A DNA stretch of 64,000 nt from Micromonospora echinofusca. Its GTDB lineage: Bacteria; Actinomycetota; Actinomycetes; Mycobacteriales; Micromonosporaceae. The translations under genes were made by a program, and so were the position numbers. The DNA is taken from positions 2,372,501-2,436,500 of the forward strand of contig NZ_LT607733.1 in assembly GCF_900091445.1 (NCBI RefSeq), in the 5' to 3' direction. Position 1 is the first letter of the stretch. The number at the start of each line of letters is the position of its first letter. Positions 10,056 to 17,845 of this stretch are shown in pieces. The notes beneath the pieces were generated by a model that was not told where the DNA came from, did no database searches, and worked only from the letters and a program-made list of their open reading frames with translations.

Positions 10056-10833
10056 GGGCGGCAACGAGGTCGGGGCGTACCGGCGCGGGCCGGACCCGGC
10101 GGTGCGCGACGGCCGGCGGCTCCGCACCGGGGGAGCGGTGCCGCCACAGCCACGCGACGTCGCGGCCGAACGACTCGACGAGCAGGGCCAGCGCGACCGC
10201 CAGCACCAGCGCGTCGCCCGGTCCGGGCAGCACCCCGGCCGCCGCGACCAGCAGCAGCACGCCCTGCGCCGCCGCCACGACCTTGCGCCAGTACCGCGCG
10301 GGCAGCGGTCGGCGCAGCCAGGGCAGCACCCACCCGGCGGCGACGAACGCGTACCGCATGGCGCCGAGGGCGAGCACCCAGGCGCCCACGGCCGGCGCGA
10401 CGGCCGCCCCGAGGACGAGGATGAGGAACGCGTCGACCTCCATGTCGAAGCGGGCCCCCAGCGCGCTGGCGGTGCCGGTACGCCTGGCCACGTACCCGTC
10501 CACGGCGTCGAGGGCCAGCGCCACGGCGGTCAGGGCGACCAGCACCCCGGCCGGCGCGGGCCGGTCGACGCCGGTCGGGACGAGCGCGTCGCCGGTCAGC
10601 GCCGTCACGGCGCCGACGAGGAGCGCCCGGGCCAGGGTCACCCGGTCGGCGGGCCCCAGGGCGTGCGAGCCCGACCCGCGCAGCCCCCGGTCGAGGGTCA
10701 GACACAGCACCGCCCCGTACGCGCCCCCGGCGAGCCAGCCCGCCGGGCCGAGGCCGACCGTCGCGGCCAGCCCCGCCAACAGGACAATCTGGACGATCAA
10801 CCCGATCGCCGGGCCTCTTCGAACCGTTGGCAC
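10048..10833 (-). CDS. CDP-alcohol phosphatidyltransferase family protein
   Basis: A 261-residue integral membrane enzyme with about six transmembrane helices. The family signature D-x2-DG-x2-AR-x8-G-x3-D-x3-D is complete: DAVDGYVAR followed by GARFDMEVD. These enzymes move a phospho-alcohol group from CDP-diacylglycerol or similar onto an alcohol such as glycerol phosphate or inositol phosphate. The acceptor cannot be told from sequence. GTG 10833 is preceded by GGAGG. It is divergent from the dehydrogenase gene at 10926, leaving only 92 bp for two promoters. The following sulfatase-like gene overlaps its 3' end. Confidence 0.85.
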   Translation of the reverse strand: MPTVRRGPAIGLIVQIVLLAGLAATVGLGPAGWLAGGAYGAVLCLTLDRGLRGSGSHALGPADRVTLARALLVGAVTALTGDALVPTGVDRPAPAGVLVALTAVALALDAVDGYVARRTGTASALGARFDMEVDAFLILVLGAAVAPAVGAWVLALGAMRYAFVAAGWVLPWLRRPLPARYWRKVVAAAQGVLLLVAAAGVLPGPGDALVLAVALALLVESFGRDVAWLWRHRSPGAEPPAVAHRRVRPAPVRPDLVAARD

Positions 10834-10925
10834 CGTGCCTCCGTGTCTATGGTCGACGACTTCCGACAGGAACTACGGGAAATACCGCCGTTCGGTTCGC
10901 CGCGGACGCGGGTGAGGAGGAGCCG

Positions 10926-11906
10926 GTGACCGGTGAGGCGCGCGCCTTCTGGCTGCGTACGCCCGGCAGGGGGGAGATCCGGCCGATGCCGCTGGCCGTC
11001 CCCGGCCCGGGTGAGGTGCTCGTGCGCAGCCGGTACTCCGGGATCAGCCGCGGCACGGAGACGCTCATCTTCGCCGGTCGCGTCCCCGCCGACCAATACG
11101 CGGCGATGCGCGCCCCGTTCCAGGAGGGCGACTTCCCGGCGCCGGTGAAGTACGGCTACCTCAACGTGGGAGTGGTCGAGCAGGGCCCCGCCGAGCTGCG
11201 CGGCCGGACCGTGTTCTGCCTGCACCCGCACCAGAGCGCGTACGTCGTACCGGCCGAGGCGGTGGTGCCCGTACCCGACGCGGTGCCGCCCGCCCGCGCG
11301 GTGCTCGCCGGGACGGTGGAGACGGCGGTGAACGCCCTGTGGGACGCCGCGCCCCTGGTCGGCGACCGGGTGAGCGTGGTCGGCGCCGGCATGGTGGGCT
11401 GCTGCGTGGCGGCGCTGCTGGCCCGCTTCCCGGGCGTACGGGTGGAGCTGGTCGACACCGACCCGACCCGGGCGCAGGTGGCCGCCGCACTCGGCGTCGG
11501 GTTCGCCCCGCCGCAGGAGGCGACCGGCGGACGGGACCTCGTGGTGCACGCCAGCGCGACGGCCGCCGGTCTGCAACGCTCGCTGGAACTGCTCCGGCCG
11601 GAGGGCACCGTCGTGGAGCTGAGCTGGTACGGCGACCGCACCGTCGCGCTGGCGCTGGGCGGGGCGTTCCACTCCGGCCGGTTGACCGTACGCGCCAGCC
11701 AGGTGGGCGCCGTGGCGCCGGCGCGGCGGGACAGCCGCAGCTTCGCCGACCGGCTCGGGCTCGCCCTGGACCTGCTCGCCGATCCCGCCTTCGACGCGCT
11801 GCTCACCGGCGAGTCCCGCTTCGCGGAGCTGCCCGACGTGCTGGCCCGGCTGACCGCCGGCAGCCTCCCCGCCCTGTGCCACCTCATCACCTACGACGGA
11901 GAGTGA
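10926..11906 (+). CDS. MDR-family zinc-binding alcohol dehydrogenase-like protein
   Basis: A 326-residue medium-chain dehydrogenase/reductase. The N-terminal GroES-like part has PGPGEVLVRSRYSGISRGTE. Residue positions that normally carry the catalytic-zinc cysteine (G-I-C) read GISRGTE, so the classical catalytic zinc site is not evident. The nucleotide-binding motif is VVGAGMVGCCVAALL. The GISRGTE-LHPHQSAYVV pattern recalls BchC-like dehydrogenases. The start GTG has GAGGAGGAG upstream. First gene of a tightly packed seven-gene operon ending at 16514; probably oxidises or reduces a sugar or side-chain hydroxyl of the pathway product (inference). Confidence 0.8.
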   Translation: MTGEARAFWLRTPGRGEIRPMPLAVPGPGEVLVRSRYSGISRGTETLIFAGRVPADQYAAMRAPFQEGDFPAPVKYGYLNVGVVEQGPAELRGRTVFCLHPHQSAYVVPAEAVVPVPDAVPPARAVLAGTVETAVNALWDAAPLVGDRVSVVGAGMVGCCVAALLARFPGVRVELVDTDPTRAQVAAALGVGFAPPQEATGGRDLVVHASATAAGLQRSLELLRPEGTVVELSWYGDRTVALALGGAFHSGRLTVRASQVGAVAPARRDSRSFADRLGLALDLLADPAFDALLTGESRFAELPDVLARLTAGSLPALCHLITYDGE

Positions 11907-11909
11907 ACC

Positions 11910-12308
11910 GTGTTCAGCGTGACCGTCCGAGACCACATGATGATCGCTCACAGCTTCCGGGGCGAGGTGTTCGGCCCGGCGCAGCGCCTGCACGGGGCCA
12001 CGTTCGTCGTCGACGCCACGTTCCGCCGCCGGGAGCTCGACGCCGACGGCGTGGTGGTCGACATCGGGCTGGCCACCGCCCAGCTCAGGGCGGTGCTCGG
12101 GGAACTGACCTACCGCAACCTCGACGACGACCCGGCCTTCGCCGGGGTGAACACCACCACCGAGGTGCTGGCCCGTGCGGTCGCCGACCGACTCGCCGCG
12201 CGGGTACGCGCCGGCGACCTCGGCGCGGGCGCCCGCGCCCTGGCCGGCATCACCGTCACGCTGCACGAGTCGCACGTCGCCTGGGCCAGCTACGAACGGT
12301 CGCTGTGA
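11910..12308 (+). CDS. 6-pyruvoyl-tetrahydropterin synthase homologue lacking zinc and catalytic residues
   Basis: A 132-residue T-fold protein of the PTPS/QueD family. His14 (MIAHSF) and His28 (LHGA) are kept, but the third zinc ligand of the usual HGH is Ala30, and the catalytic cysteine normally a few residues earlier is absent (GPAQRLHGA). The C-terminal substrate-anchoring part ([24 protein letters not shown]) is retained. This matches what is reported for the Streptomyces coelicolor homologue SCO6650, whose crystal structure lacks zinc and the catalytic triad but keeps a pterin-like pocket. It probably binds or processes a pyrimidine/pterin intermediate by a different chemistry. Start GTG 11910, 3 nt after the previous stop. 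Confidence 0.85.
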   Translation: MFSVTVRDHMMIAHSFRGEVFGPAQRLHGATFVVDATFRRRELDADGVVVDIGLATAQLRAVLGELTYRNLDDDPAFAGVNTTTEVLARAVADRLAARVRAGDLGAGARALAGITVTLHESHVAWASYERSL

Positions 12309-13346
12309 ATGGCGACGGTGCACGTCGTGCTGCCCAACGACATCGACGACCCGGCCGAGCCGAGCGGCGGCAACGGCTACGACCGCCGGCTCTGCCGGGG
12401 TCTCGCGGCGGCCGGCTGGACGGTCCGCGAGCACGCCGTGCCCGGCGACTGGCCCCACCCCGACCGGGCCGCGCGCGCCGGGCTCGCCGAAGTGCTCGCG
12501 GCGCTGCCCGACGCCTCGCCCGTCCTGCTCGACGGGCTGGTCGCCTCGTGCGTGCCGGAGGTGCTGACCCCGCACGCCCGGCGGTTGCGCGTTGTCGTCC
12601 TCGTGCACCTGCCGCTGGAGCACGACGCCGAGGCCGCCGCCCTGGCCGCGGCCGTCGCGGTCGTCACCACCAGCGAGTGGACCCGGCGGCGGCTGCTGGA
12701 CCGGTACGCGCTGCCGCCCGACCGGGTGCATGTCGCCCGGCCCGGCGTGGACCCGGCCCCGCCCGCGCCCGGGTCACCGGCCGGGGGGAACCTGCTCTGC
12801 GTCGCCGCCCTCACCCCGCACAAGGGCCACGACGTGCTGGTGGAGGCGCTGTCGACCGTCGCCGACCTGCCCTGGAGCTGCGTCTGCGTGGGGCCGCTGA
12901 CCCGGGACCCGGAGTTCGTGGCGGCCCTGCGCCGGCGGGTCGGCGGGCACGGGCTCGACGACCGGGTGCGCCTGGTCGGCCCCCGCACCGGGGTGGCCCT
13001 GGACGCCGCGTACGCCGCCGCCGACCTGCTGGTGCTGCCCTCGCGCCGGGAGACGTACGGCATGGTGGTGACCGAGGCCCTCGCGCGGGGCGTGCCGGTG
13101 CTGGCCACGGCGGCCGGCGGGCTGCCCGAGGCGCTGGGTCGCGCGCCCGGCGGGGCGGCGCCGGGCCTGCTCGTGCCGCCCGACGACCCGATGGCCCTGG
13201 CCGGCGCGCTGCGGCGCTGGCTCGGCGAGCCCGCCCTGCGCCGGGCGTTGCGGCGGGCGGCGCGGGCGCGGCGGCACACGCTCGCCGACTGGGCCGTGCC
13301 CGCGGCCGTCGCGGGCGCGGTGCTGGCCGGGGTGGTGGCGGCATGA
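12309..13346 (+). CDS. GT4-family glycosyltransferase
   Basis: A 345-residue GT-B fold transferase. N-terminal acceptor domain with SGGNGYDRRLCRGLAAAGW; C-terminal donor domain with VAALTPHKGHDVLVEAL and the retaining GT4 signature RRETYGMVVTEALARGVPVL (E-x7-E). ATG 12309 directly follows the previous stop codon. No signal peptide; cytosolic. In this operon it probably attaches a sugar to a heterocyclic product made with the cyclohydrolase and reductase; neither donor nor acceptor can be read from sequence. Confidence 0.85.
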   Translation: MATVHVVLPNDIDDPAEPSGGNGYDRRLCRGLAAAGWTVREHAVPGDWPHPDRAARAGLAEVLAALPDASPVLLDGLVASCVPEVLTPHARRLRVVVLVHLPLEHDAEAAALAAAVAVVTTSEWTRRRLLDRYALPPDRVHVARPGVDPAPPAPGSPAGGNLLCVAALTPHKGHDVLVEALSTVADLPWSCVCVGPLTRDPEFVAALRRRVGGHGLDDRVRLVGPRTGVALDAAYAAADLLVLPSRRETYGMVVTEALARGVPVLATAAGGLPEALGRAPGGAAPGLLVPPDDPMALAGALRRWLGEPALRRALRRAARARRHTLADWAVPAAVAGAVLAGVVAA

Positions 13347-14167
13347 CCGGGCAGCTGCCGCCGCACTTCGCGGCCTGGCTGGCGCTGCGGGAGCCCGCCG
13401 ACGCGGCGGCCCGCGCCGTGGACCTGGTGGATGTCGTGCGTCGCCGGCTGGCCGGCGCCGGGCCGCTCGTCGTGCACGACCTCGGCGCCGGCACCGGCTC
13501 CATGGGGCGCTGGCTGGCGCCGCTGCTGCCCGGCCCGCAGCACTGGATCCTGCACGACCGCGACGCCGACCTGCTCGCCCGCGCGGCCGCCGGGATGCCC
13601 GCCGCCGCCGGTGACGGCGCCCCGGTCACCGTCGGGACCCGCGCCGGCGACCTCACCCGGTTGACCGCCGCCGACCTGTCCGACGCGTCGCTGCTCACCG
13701 CGTCCGCGCTGCTGGACATGCTCACCGCGCAGGAGATCGAGCGGCTCGTGGCGGCGTGTGCCGCCGCCGGCCGCCCGGCCCTGCTGGCCCTGTCGGTGAC
13801 CGGGCGGGTGCGGCTCACCCCGGCGGACCCGTGGGACGGGCGGATCGCCGCCGCGTTCAACGACCACCAGCGTCGTACGGTCGACGGACGGGCCCTGCTC
13901 GGGCCGGACGCCGTACCCGCCTGCGCGGCGGCCTTCGCCCGGCACGGCGTCGACGTGCTCGTGCGGCCCAGCCCGTGGCGGCTCGGCCCGCAGCAGGCGG
14001 AACTGGTCGGCGAGTGGTTCACCGGCTGGCTCGACGCCGCCTGCGAGCAGCGGCCCGAGCTGACCGGCCCGACCAGGGCGTACGCCCGCCGGCGCCGCGC
14101 CGAGATCGCCGCCGGCCGGCTCGACGTGCGGGTCGACCACCTCGACCTGCTGGCCGGCGGTGGGTGA
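13343..14167 (+). CDS. class I SAM-dependent methyltransferase
   Basis: A 274-residue protein. The SAM-binding motif I is VVHDLGAGTGSMGRWLAPLL near residues 40-60, with an acidic residue ending the next strand (HWILHDRDADLL). Its start overlaps the glycosyltransferase stop by 4 nt (ATGA). The rest is divergent from well-known subfamilies. It probably methylates the operon's product; target atom unknown. Confidence 0.85.
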   Translation: MTGQLPPHFAAWLALREPADAAARAVDLVDVVRRRLAGAGPLVVHDLGAGTGSMGRWLAPLLPGPQHWILHDRDADLLARAAAGMPAAAGDGAPVTVGTRAGDLTRLTAADLSDASLLTASALLDMLTAQEIERLVAACAAAGRPALLALSVTGRVRLTPADPWDGRIAAAFNDHQRRTVDGRALLGPDAVPACAAAFARHGVDVLVRPSPWRLGPQQAELVGEWFTGWLDAACEQRPELTGPTRAYARRRRAEIAAGRLDVRVDHLDLLAGGG

Positions 14168-15161
14168 ACCGGACGCCCCGCCCGTGCGTGCCGACGGGCG
14201 GGGCGATCGTCGGGGGAGGGCCGGGAAGGCGGCGGGCACGACGCGCCGGTTCTGGCCGTGGGCACGGCTGCTCGGCGGCGGGGGCCTGCTGGCGGTCCTG
14301 CTGGGCTGGCTCGGCACCGGCCCGTTCCTCGCCGGGCTGCGCCTGATCGACGTCCCGGCGCTGGCCGCCGCCGTCGGCATCGGAACCCTCACCACGTTCT
14401 GCTGTGCCTGGCGGTGGAGCCTCGTGGCGGGCGGGCTGGGCGTACGGCTGCCGCTGCCGACGGCGCTCGCGCACTGCTACCGCGCGGTGTTCCTGAACGC
14501 GACGCTTCCCGGCGGTGTGCTCGGCGACGTGCACCGGGCGGTGCGGCACGGCCGCGACGTCGGCGACGTCGGCCGGGGCGTGCGCGCGGTGGTGTGGGAA
14601 CGCGCCGCCGGGCAGGTCGTGCTGGCCGTCGTGGCGGTGGTCGTGCTCGCCGCCTTCCCGTCGCCGGTGCGGCCCCACCTGCCGGCGGTGGCGGCGCTGC
14701 TGGCGGCGGCCGGGCTGGGCGTCGTCCTGCTGGCCCGCGCGCTGCCCAGCACCGGCGCGTCGCGGTGGGCGCGTGCGGCGCGCGCGGCGGCGGCCGACGT
14801 CCGGGCCGGGCTGCTCGGCCGCCGCGCCTGGCTGGGCGTGCTGGTGGCCTCCACCGTGGCCGTCGCCGGCCACCTGGCCACCTTCGTACTGGCCGCGCGC
14901 ACCGCCGGCTCCACCGCGCCGCTGGCCCTGCTGGTGCCGCTGACGCTGCTGGCGCTGCTGGCCATGGGAGTGCCGGCGAACGTGGCCGGCTTCGGCCCCC
15001 GCGAGGGCGTGGCGGCGTGGGCGTTCGGCGCCGCCGGCCTGGGCGCCGCCGAGGGCGTCGCCACCGCCACGGTGTACGGGACCCTGGTGCTCGCCGCGAG
15101 TCTGCCCGGCGCCGCCGTCCTGCTGGTCCGCCGTGCCCGTGTGCCCGCCGACACCGTCTGA
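14160..15161 (+). CDS. lysylphosphatidylglycerol synthase TM-region/flippase-like membrane protein
   Basis: A 333-residue polytopic protein, about eight transmembrane helices, resembling the UPF0104/AglD family (membrane region of MprF). Family features include TTFCCAWRWSLVAGGLGV, LPGGVLGDVHRAVRHGRD and the C-terminal MGVPANVAGFGPREGVAAWAF. MprF membrane regions flip lipids, so transport or flipping of a lipid-linked form of the pathway product is possible. GTG 14160 overlaps the methyltransferase end by 8 nt. The cytosolic aminoacyltransferase domain of MprF is absent. Confidence 0.8.
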   Translation: MGEPDAPPVRADGRGDRRGRAGKAAGTTRRFWPWARLLGGGGLLAVLLGWLGTGPFLAGLRLIDVPALAAAVGIGTLTTFCCAWRWSLVAGGLGVRLPLPTALAHCYRAVFLNATLPGGVLGDVHRAVRHGRDVGDVGRGVRAVVWERAAGQVVLAVVAVVVLAAFPSPVRPHLPAVAALLAAAGLGVVLLARALPSTGASRWARAARAAAADVRAGLLGRRAWLGVLVASTVAVAGHLATFVLAARTAGSTAPLALLVPLTLLALLAMGVPANVAGFGPREGVAAWAFGAAGLGAAEGVATATVYGTLVLAASLPGAAVLLVRRARVPADTV

Positions 15162-15172
15162 CGAGGAGCCCG

Positions 15173-15829
15173 ATGTCCGAAGCCCCGCCCGCCGCCACCG
15201 TCCGTACGCAGGTCACGGTGCCGCTGCGGTTCCCCGACGAGTACCGCACCACCGCCCGGGTGTTCTCCTTCGCCGGTCTCGTCGACGGCCGGGAACACCT
15301 CGCGTTCGGCCTCGGCGACCGGGCCGGCCCCGTCGACGCCGACGCGGCACCCCCGACGCCGCCGCTGGTGCGCCCGCACAGCGAGTGCCTGACCGGGGAC
15401 GTGTTCGGCAGCCGGCGCTGCGACTGCGGCCCGCAGCTGCGGGAGGCGGTCGAACGCGTCGCCGCCGCCGGCGGCTACCTGCTCTACCTGCGGCAGGAGG
15501 GACGCGGCATCGGCCTGTACGCCAGGCTCGACGCGTACGCGTTGCAGGACGCGGGGCTGGACACCTACGAGGCGAACCTGGCCCCGGGGCGCCGGCCCGA
15601 CGAGCGGGACTACACGGTGGCCGCGCAGATGCTCGCCGCGCTGGGCGTGGACCGGGTCGCCCTGCTCAGCAACAACCCGGACAAGGCCGCTCAGCTGACC
15701 CGGCTCGGGGTCGCGGTCGCCGAGCGCGTACCCACCGGGGTGTACCTGTCCGGCGCGAACGCCGGCTACCTGGCGGCGAAGGCCGGGCGTGGCGGGCACG
15801 CCCTCGACCTGCCCTTCGTCCGTGACTGA
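15173..15829 (+). CDS. ribA: GTP cyclohydrolase II
   Basis: A 218-residue protein homologous to stand-alone RibA, which opens the imidazole ring of GTP to give formate, pyrophosphate and a diaminopyrimidinone ribotide. Zinc ligands Cys72, Cys83 and Cys85 are in HSECLTGDVFGSRRCDCG. The catalytic region is RQEGRGIGLY...DERDYT. Tyr122 (DAYALQD) matches E. coli Tyr105. In the S. coelicolor paralogue SCO6655 the equivalent residue is reported to be Met and the enzyme stops at the formylated product; here the tyrosine is kept. Linkage to PTPS and glycosyltransferase genes, with no ribB, ribE or ribH nearby, says this copy serves a dedicated pathway rather than riboflavin. RBS GAGGAG. Confidence 0.9.
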   Translation: MSEAPPAATVRTQVTVPLRFPDEYRTTARVFSFAGLVDGREHLAFGLGDRAGPVDADAAPPTPPLVRPHSECLTGDVFGSRRCDCGPQLREAVERVAAAGGYLLYLRQEGRGIGLYARLDAYALQDAGLDTYEANLAPGRRPDERDYTVAAQMLAALGVDRVALLSNNPDKAAQLTRLGVAVAERVPTGVYLSGANAGYLAAKAGRGGHALDLPFVRD

Positions 15830-16514
15830 GCGCCCGTACGTCCTGCTCAGCTGCGCGACGTCGCTCGACGGCTACCTCGACGACGCCAGCGGGCAGCGGC
15901 TGCTGCTGTCCAACGAGGCCGACCTGGACCGGGTCGACGAGGTCCGGGCCGGCTGCGACGCGATCCTGGTCGGCGCGGGCACGGTCCGCCGCGACGATCC
16001 CCGGCTACTGGTCCGTTCCGCACGGCGGCGCGCCGAACGCGTGGCGCGGGGCCTGCCCGCCTCCCCGACCAAGGTGACGGTGACCGGCTGTGGCGACCTG
16101 GATCCGGCGGCCCGCTTCTTCACCACCGGCGACGCCGAGCGGATCGTCTACTGTGCCACCCCCGCGGTGGGCAGGACGGGGGAACGGCTGGCCGGCCGGG
16201 CCACCGTGGTGGACGCGGGCGAGCCGGTGGACCCGGCGTGGGCGCTGGCGGACCTCGCGGCCCGGGGCGTCGACCGGCTGATGGTGGAGGGCGGGGCGAA
16301 CGTGCTCGGGCAGTTCCTCACCGCCGGCCTCGCCGACGAACTTCACCTGGTGCTGGCCCCGTTCTTCGTCGGCGACCGGCGGGCACCGAGGTTCGTCGGC
16401 GACGGCAGCTTCCCCTGGCATCCCGGCCGCCGGGCCCGGGTGGCGGAGACCCGCCAGATCGGCGACGTGGTGCTGGTCCGCTACGCGCTGTCGGAGCGCT
16501 GCGACGCGGGCTGA
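15822..16514 (+). CDS. RibD C-terminal (dihydrofolate-reductase-like) domain reductase
   Basis: A 230-residue stand-alone reductase of the RibD-C family. Motifs: LSCATSLDGYLDD at the N-terminus, AILVGAGTVRRDDPRLLVR, and MVEGGANVLGQFLTAGLADEL. The deaminase half of bifunctional RibD is missing. Such enzymes reduce the ribosyl group of the cyclohydrolase II product to a ribityl group with NADPH. GTG 15822 overlaps the ribA stop by 8 nt, so the pair act in sequence. The gene's 3' end overlaps the convergent FUSC gene by 34 bp. Confidence 0.85.
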   Translation: MTERPYVLLSCATSLDGYLDDASGQRLLLSNEADLDRVDEVRAGCDAILVGAGTVRRDDPRLLVRSARRRAERVARGLPASPTKVTVTGCGDLDPAARFFTTGDAERIVYCATPAVGRTGERLAGRATVVDAGEPVDPAWALADLAARGVDRLMVEGGANVLGQFLTAGLADELHLVLAPFFVGDRRAPRFVGDGSFPWHPGRRARVAETRQIGDVVLVRYALSERCDAG

Positions 16515-17617
16515 GCGGGCACCACCCCGAGCGCCTCGTCCACCCGCTCCAACACGGCGACGTCGTCGTGGCCGACGCCGCGCAGCAGGTCGATGGCGGT
16601 CGCCCGGATCTGGCCGACGATCATCGTGACGGGCAGCGCCGGGTCGGCCGCGAGCAGCCGACCGGCGACCCGGACCGCCGTCATGGCCGCCTCGTCGGCG
16701 CGCGCCGCGTGGCGGTCGGCGTCCTCGCCGGTGAGGTCGGTCGCCATCGCCTCGCCCGCGGCGCGTACGGCGGCGGCCAGGGCGGGCAGCGCGTCGCCCA
16801 GCTCCGGCGGCGTCCCGGCGCACAGCCGGGTCAGCGTCACTCCGGCGCGGGCCAGTACCCGGACGTTGCGGACGGCGTAGTCCAGCTGCCGGGTGGTCGC
16901 CTCCACGTCGCGCACCTGCCCGACGTGCCGCCGCCGGCGGACGTGGAACCGCAACGTCTCCCCGGTGGCCCGGACCGTCGTGCGCAGCAGGTCGACGCAG
17001 TCGTCCAGTTCCCGGGCCCGCTCCAGCGCCGCCCGGGCGGCGGTCTCGTCGCAGCGGGCGAGCGCGCCGTCGAGCTCGTCGAGCACGTCGGCCAGGTCGG
17101 CGAAGCTCTGCCGGGCCTGGCTGACCAGCGGAGCGAGGGGGTCGCGGGCGGCCAGGAGCTGGCTCGCGGCCAGGGCGACCGCGCCGCCGATCAGCGCGTC
17201 GACGAACCGGAAGGGCATCAGCGTGCCGCTGGGCGCGGCGACCGCCACCAGGTACATGGCGGAGACCGCCGCCTGCACCACGAGGGTGGTGCGCGCCCCG
17301 ATCGCCACCATCAGGCCGGTGGTCAGCGTCAGCACCAGGAAGACGGTGCCGGTGCCGGGGCCGAGCGCGTACACGAGCAGTTCGGCGACGAGCACGCCGG
17401 CCGCGACCCCGAGCAGGATCTCCACCGTCTGCCGGACCCGCCGTCCCCGCGCCTCGCCCAGCACGACCAGCGCGGCCGTGGGCGCGAAGAACGGGTCCGG
17501 GTGGCCGATCACCCGCGTGGCGAGCATCCAGGCGACGGTCGCGGCGAGGGTCAGCTCGACCACCGACATGCCGTCGTGCCGGATCCGGCCACCCACGCCC
17601 CGCCACCACTGCCGCAC
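16481..17617 (-). CDS. FUSC-family inner membrane protein
   Basis: About 378 residues. The N-terminal half has five or six transmembrane helices (MSVVELTLAATVAWMLATRV, PFFAPTAALVVLGEARGRRV, FLVLTLTTGLMVAIGARTTL), with the P-x-F-A-P-x-x-A signature of FUSC/aromatic-acid exporters such as AaeB and YccC. The C-terminal half is a long helical cytosolic domain rich in Arg/Glu/Asp. I prefer GTG 17617, which has AAAGGGG seven bases upstream; an in-frame ATG at 17653 is possible. It probably exports small aromatic or amphipathic compounds. Its 3' end runs 34 bp into the convergent reductase gene. Confidence 0.75.
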   Translation of the reverse strand: MRQWWRGVGGRIRHDGMSVVELTLAATVAWMLATRVIGHPDPFFAPTAALVVLGEARGRRVRQTVEILLGVAAGVLVAELLVYALGPGTGTVFLVLTLTTGLMVAIGARTTLVVQAAVSAMYLVAVAAPSGTLMPFRFVDALIGGAVALAASQLLAARDPLAPLVSQARQSFADLADVLDELDGALARCDETAARAALERARELDDCVDLLRTTVRATGETLRFHVRRRRHVGQVRDVEATTRQLDYAVRNVRVLARAGVTLTRLCAGTPPELGDALPALAAAVRAAGEAMATDLTGEDADRHAARADEAAMTAVRVAGRLLAADPALPVTMIVGQIRATAIDLLRGVGHDDVAVLERVDEALGVVPAQPASQRSDSA

Positions 17618-17845
17618 CGTCCGTACCCCTTTCCGGCGGGGCGGGCTCCACACCGGACCCGGTCGCCGGGCCGGCGTGGAGGACCGCCCGGCGAGTCCCC
17701 GTCCCGGTCACACCGGTTCGAGCGTCGCCTCTACCCGCGCCGGGCATTCGGTAACCGTGCTGGTCACCGCGCCGCGGTGGACCGGCCGTCACCCGGCGGC
17801 GTGCCCGCGCGGGCGGCGGGCGGGCTGTGCATACTTGCGCGGTCG

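Noticed and set aside
14019..15799. Long minus-strand frames opposite the methyltransferase, flippase-like and ribA genes
   Set aside because: No domain resemblance; the plus strand has motif-supported genes throughout.
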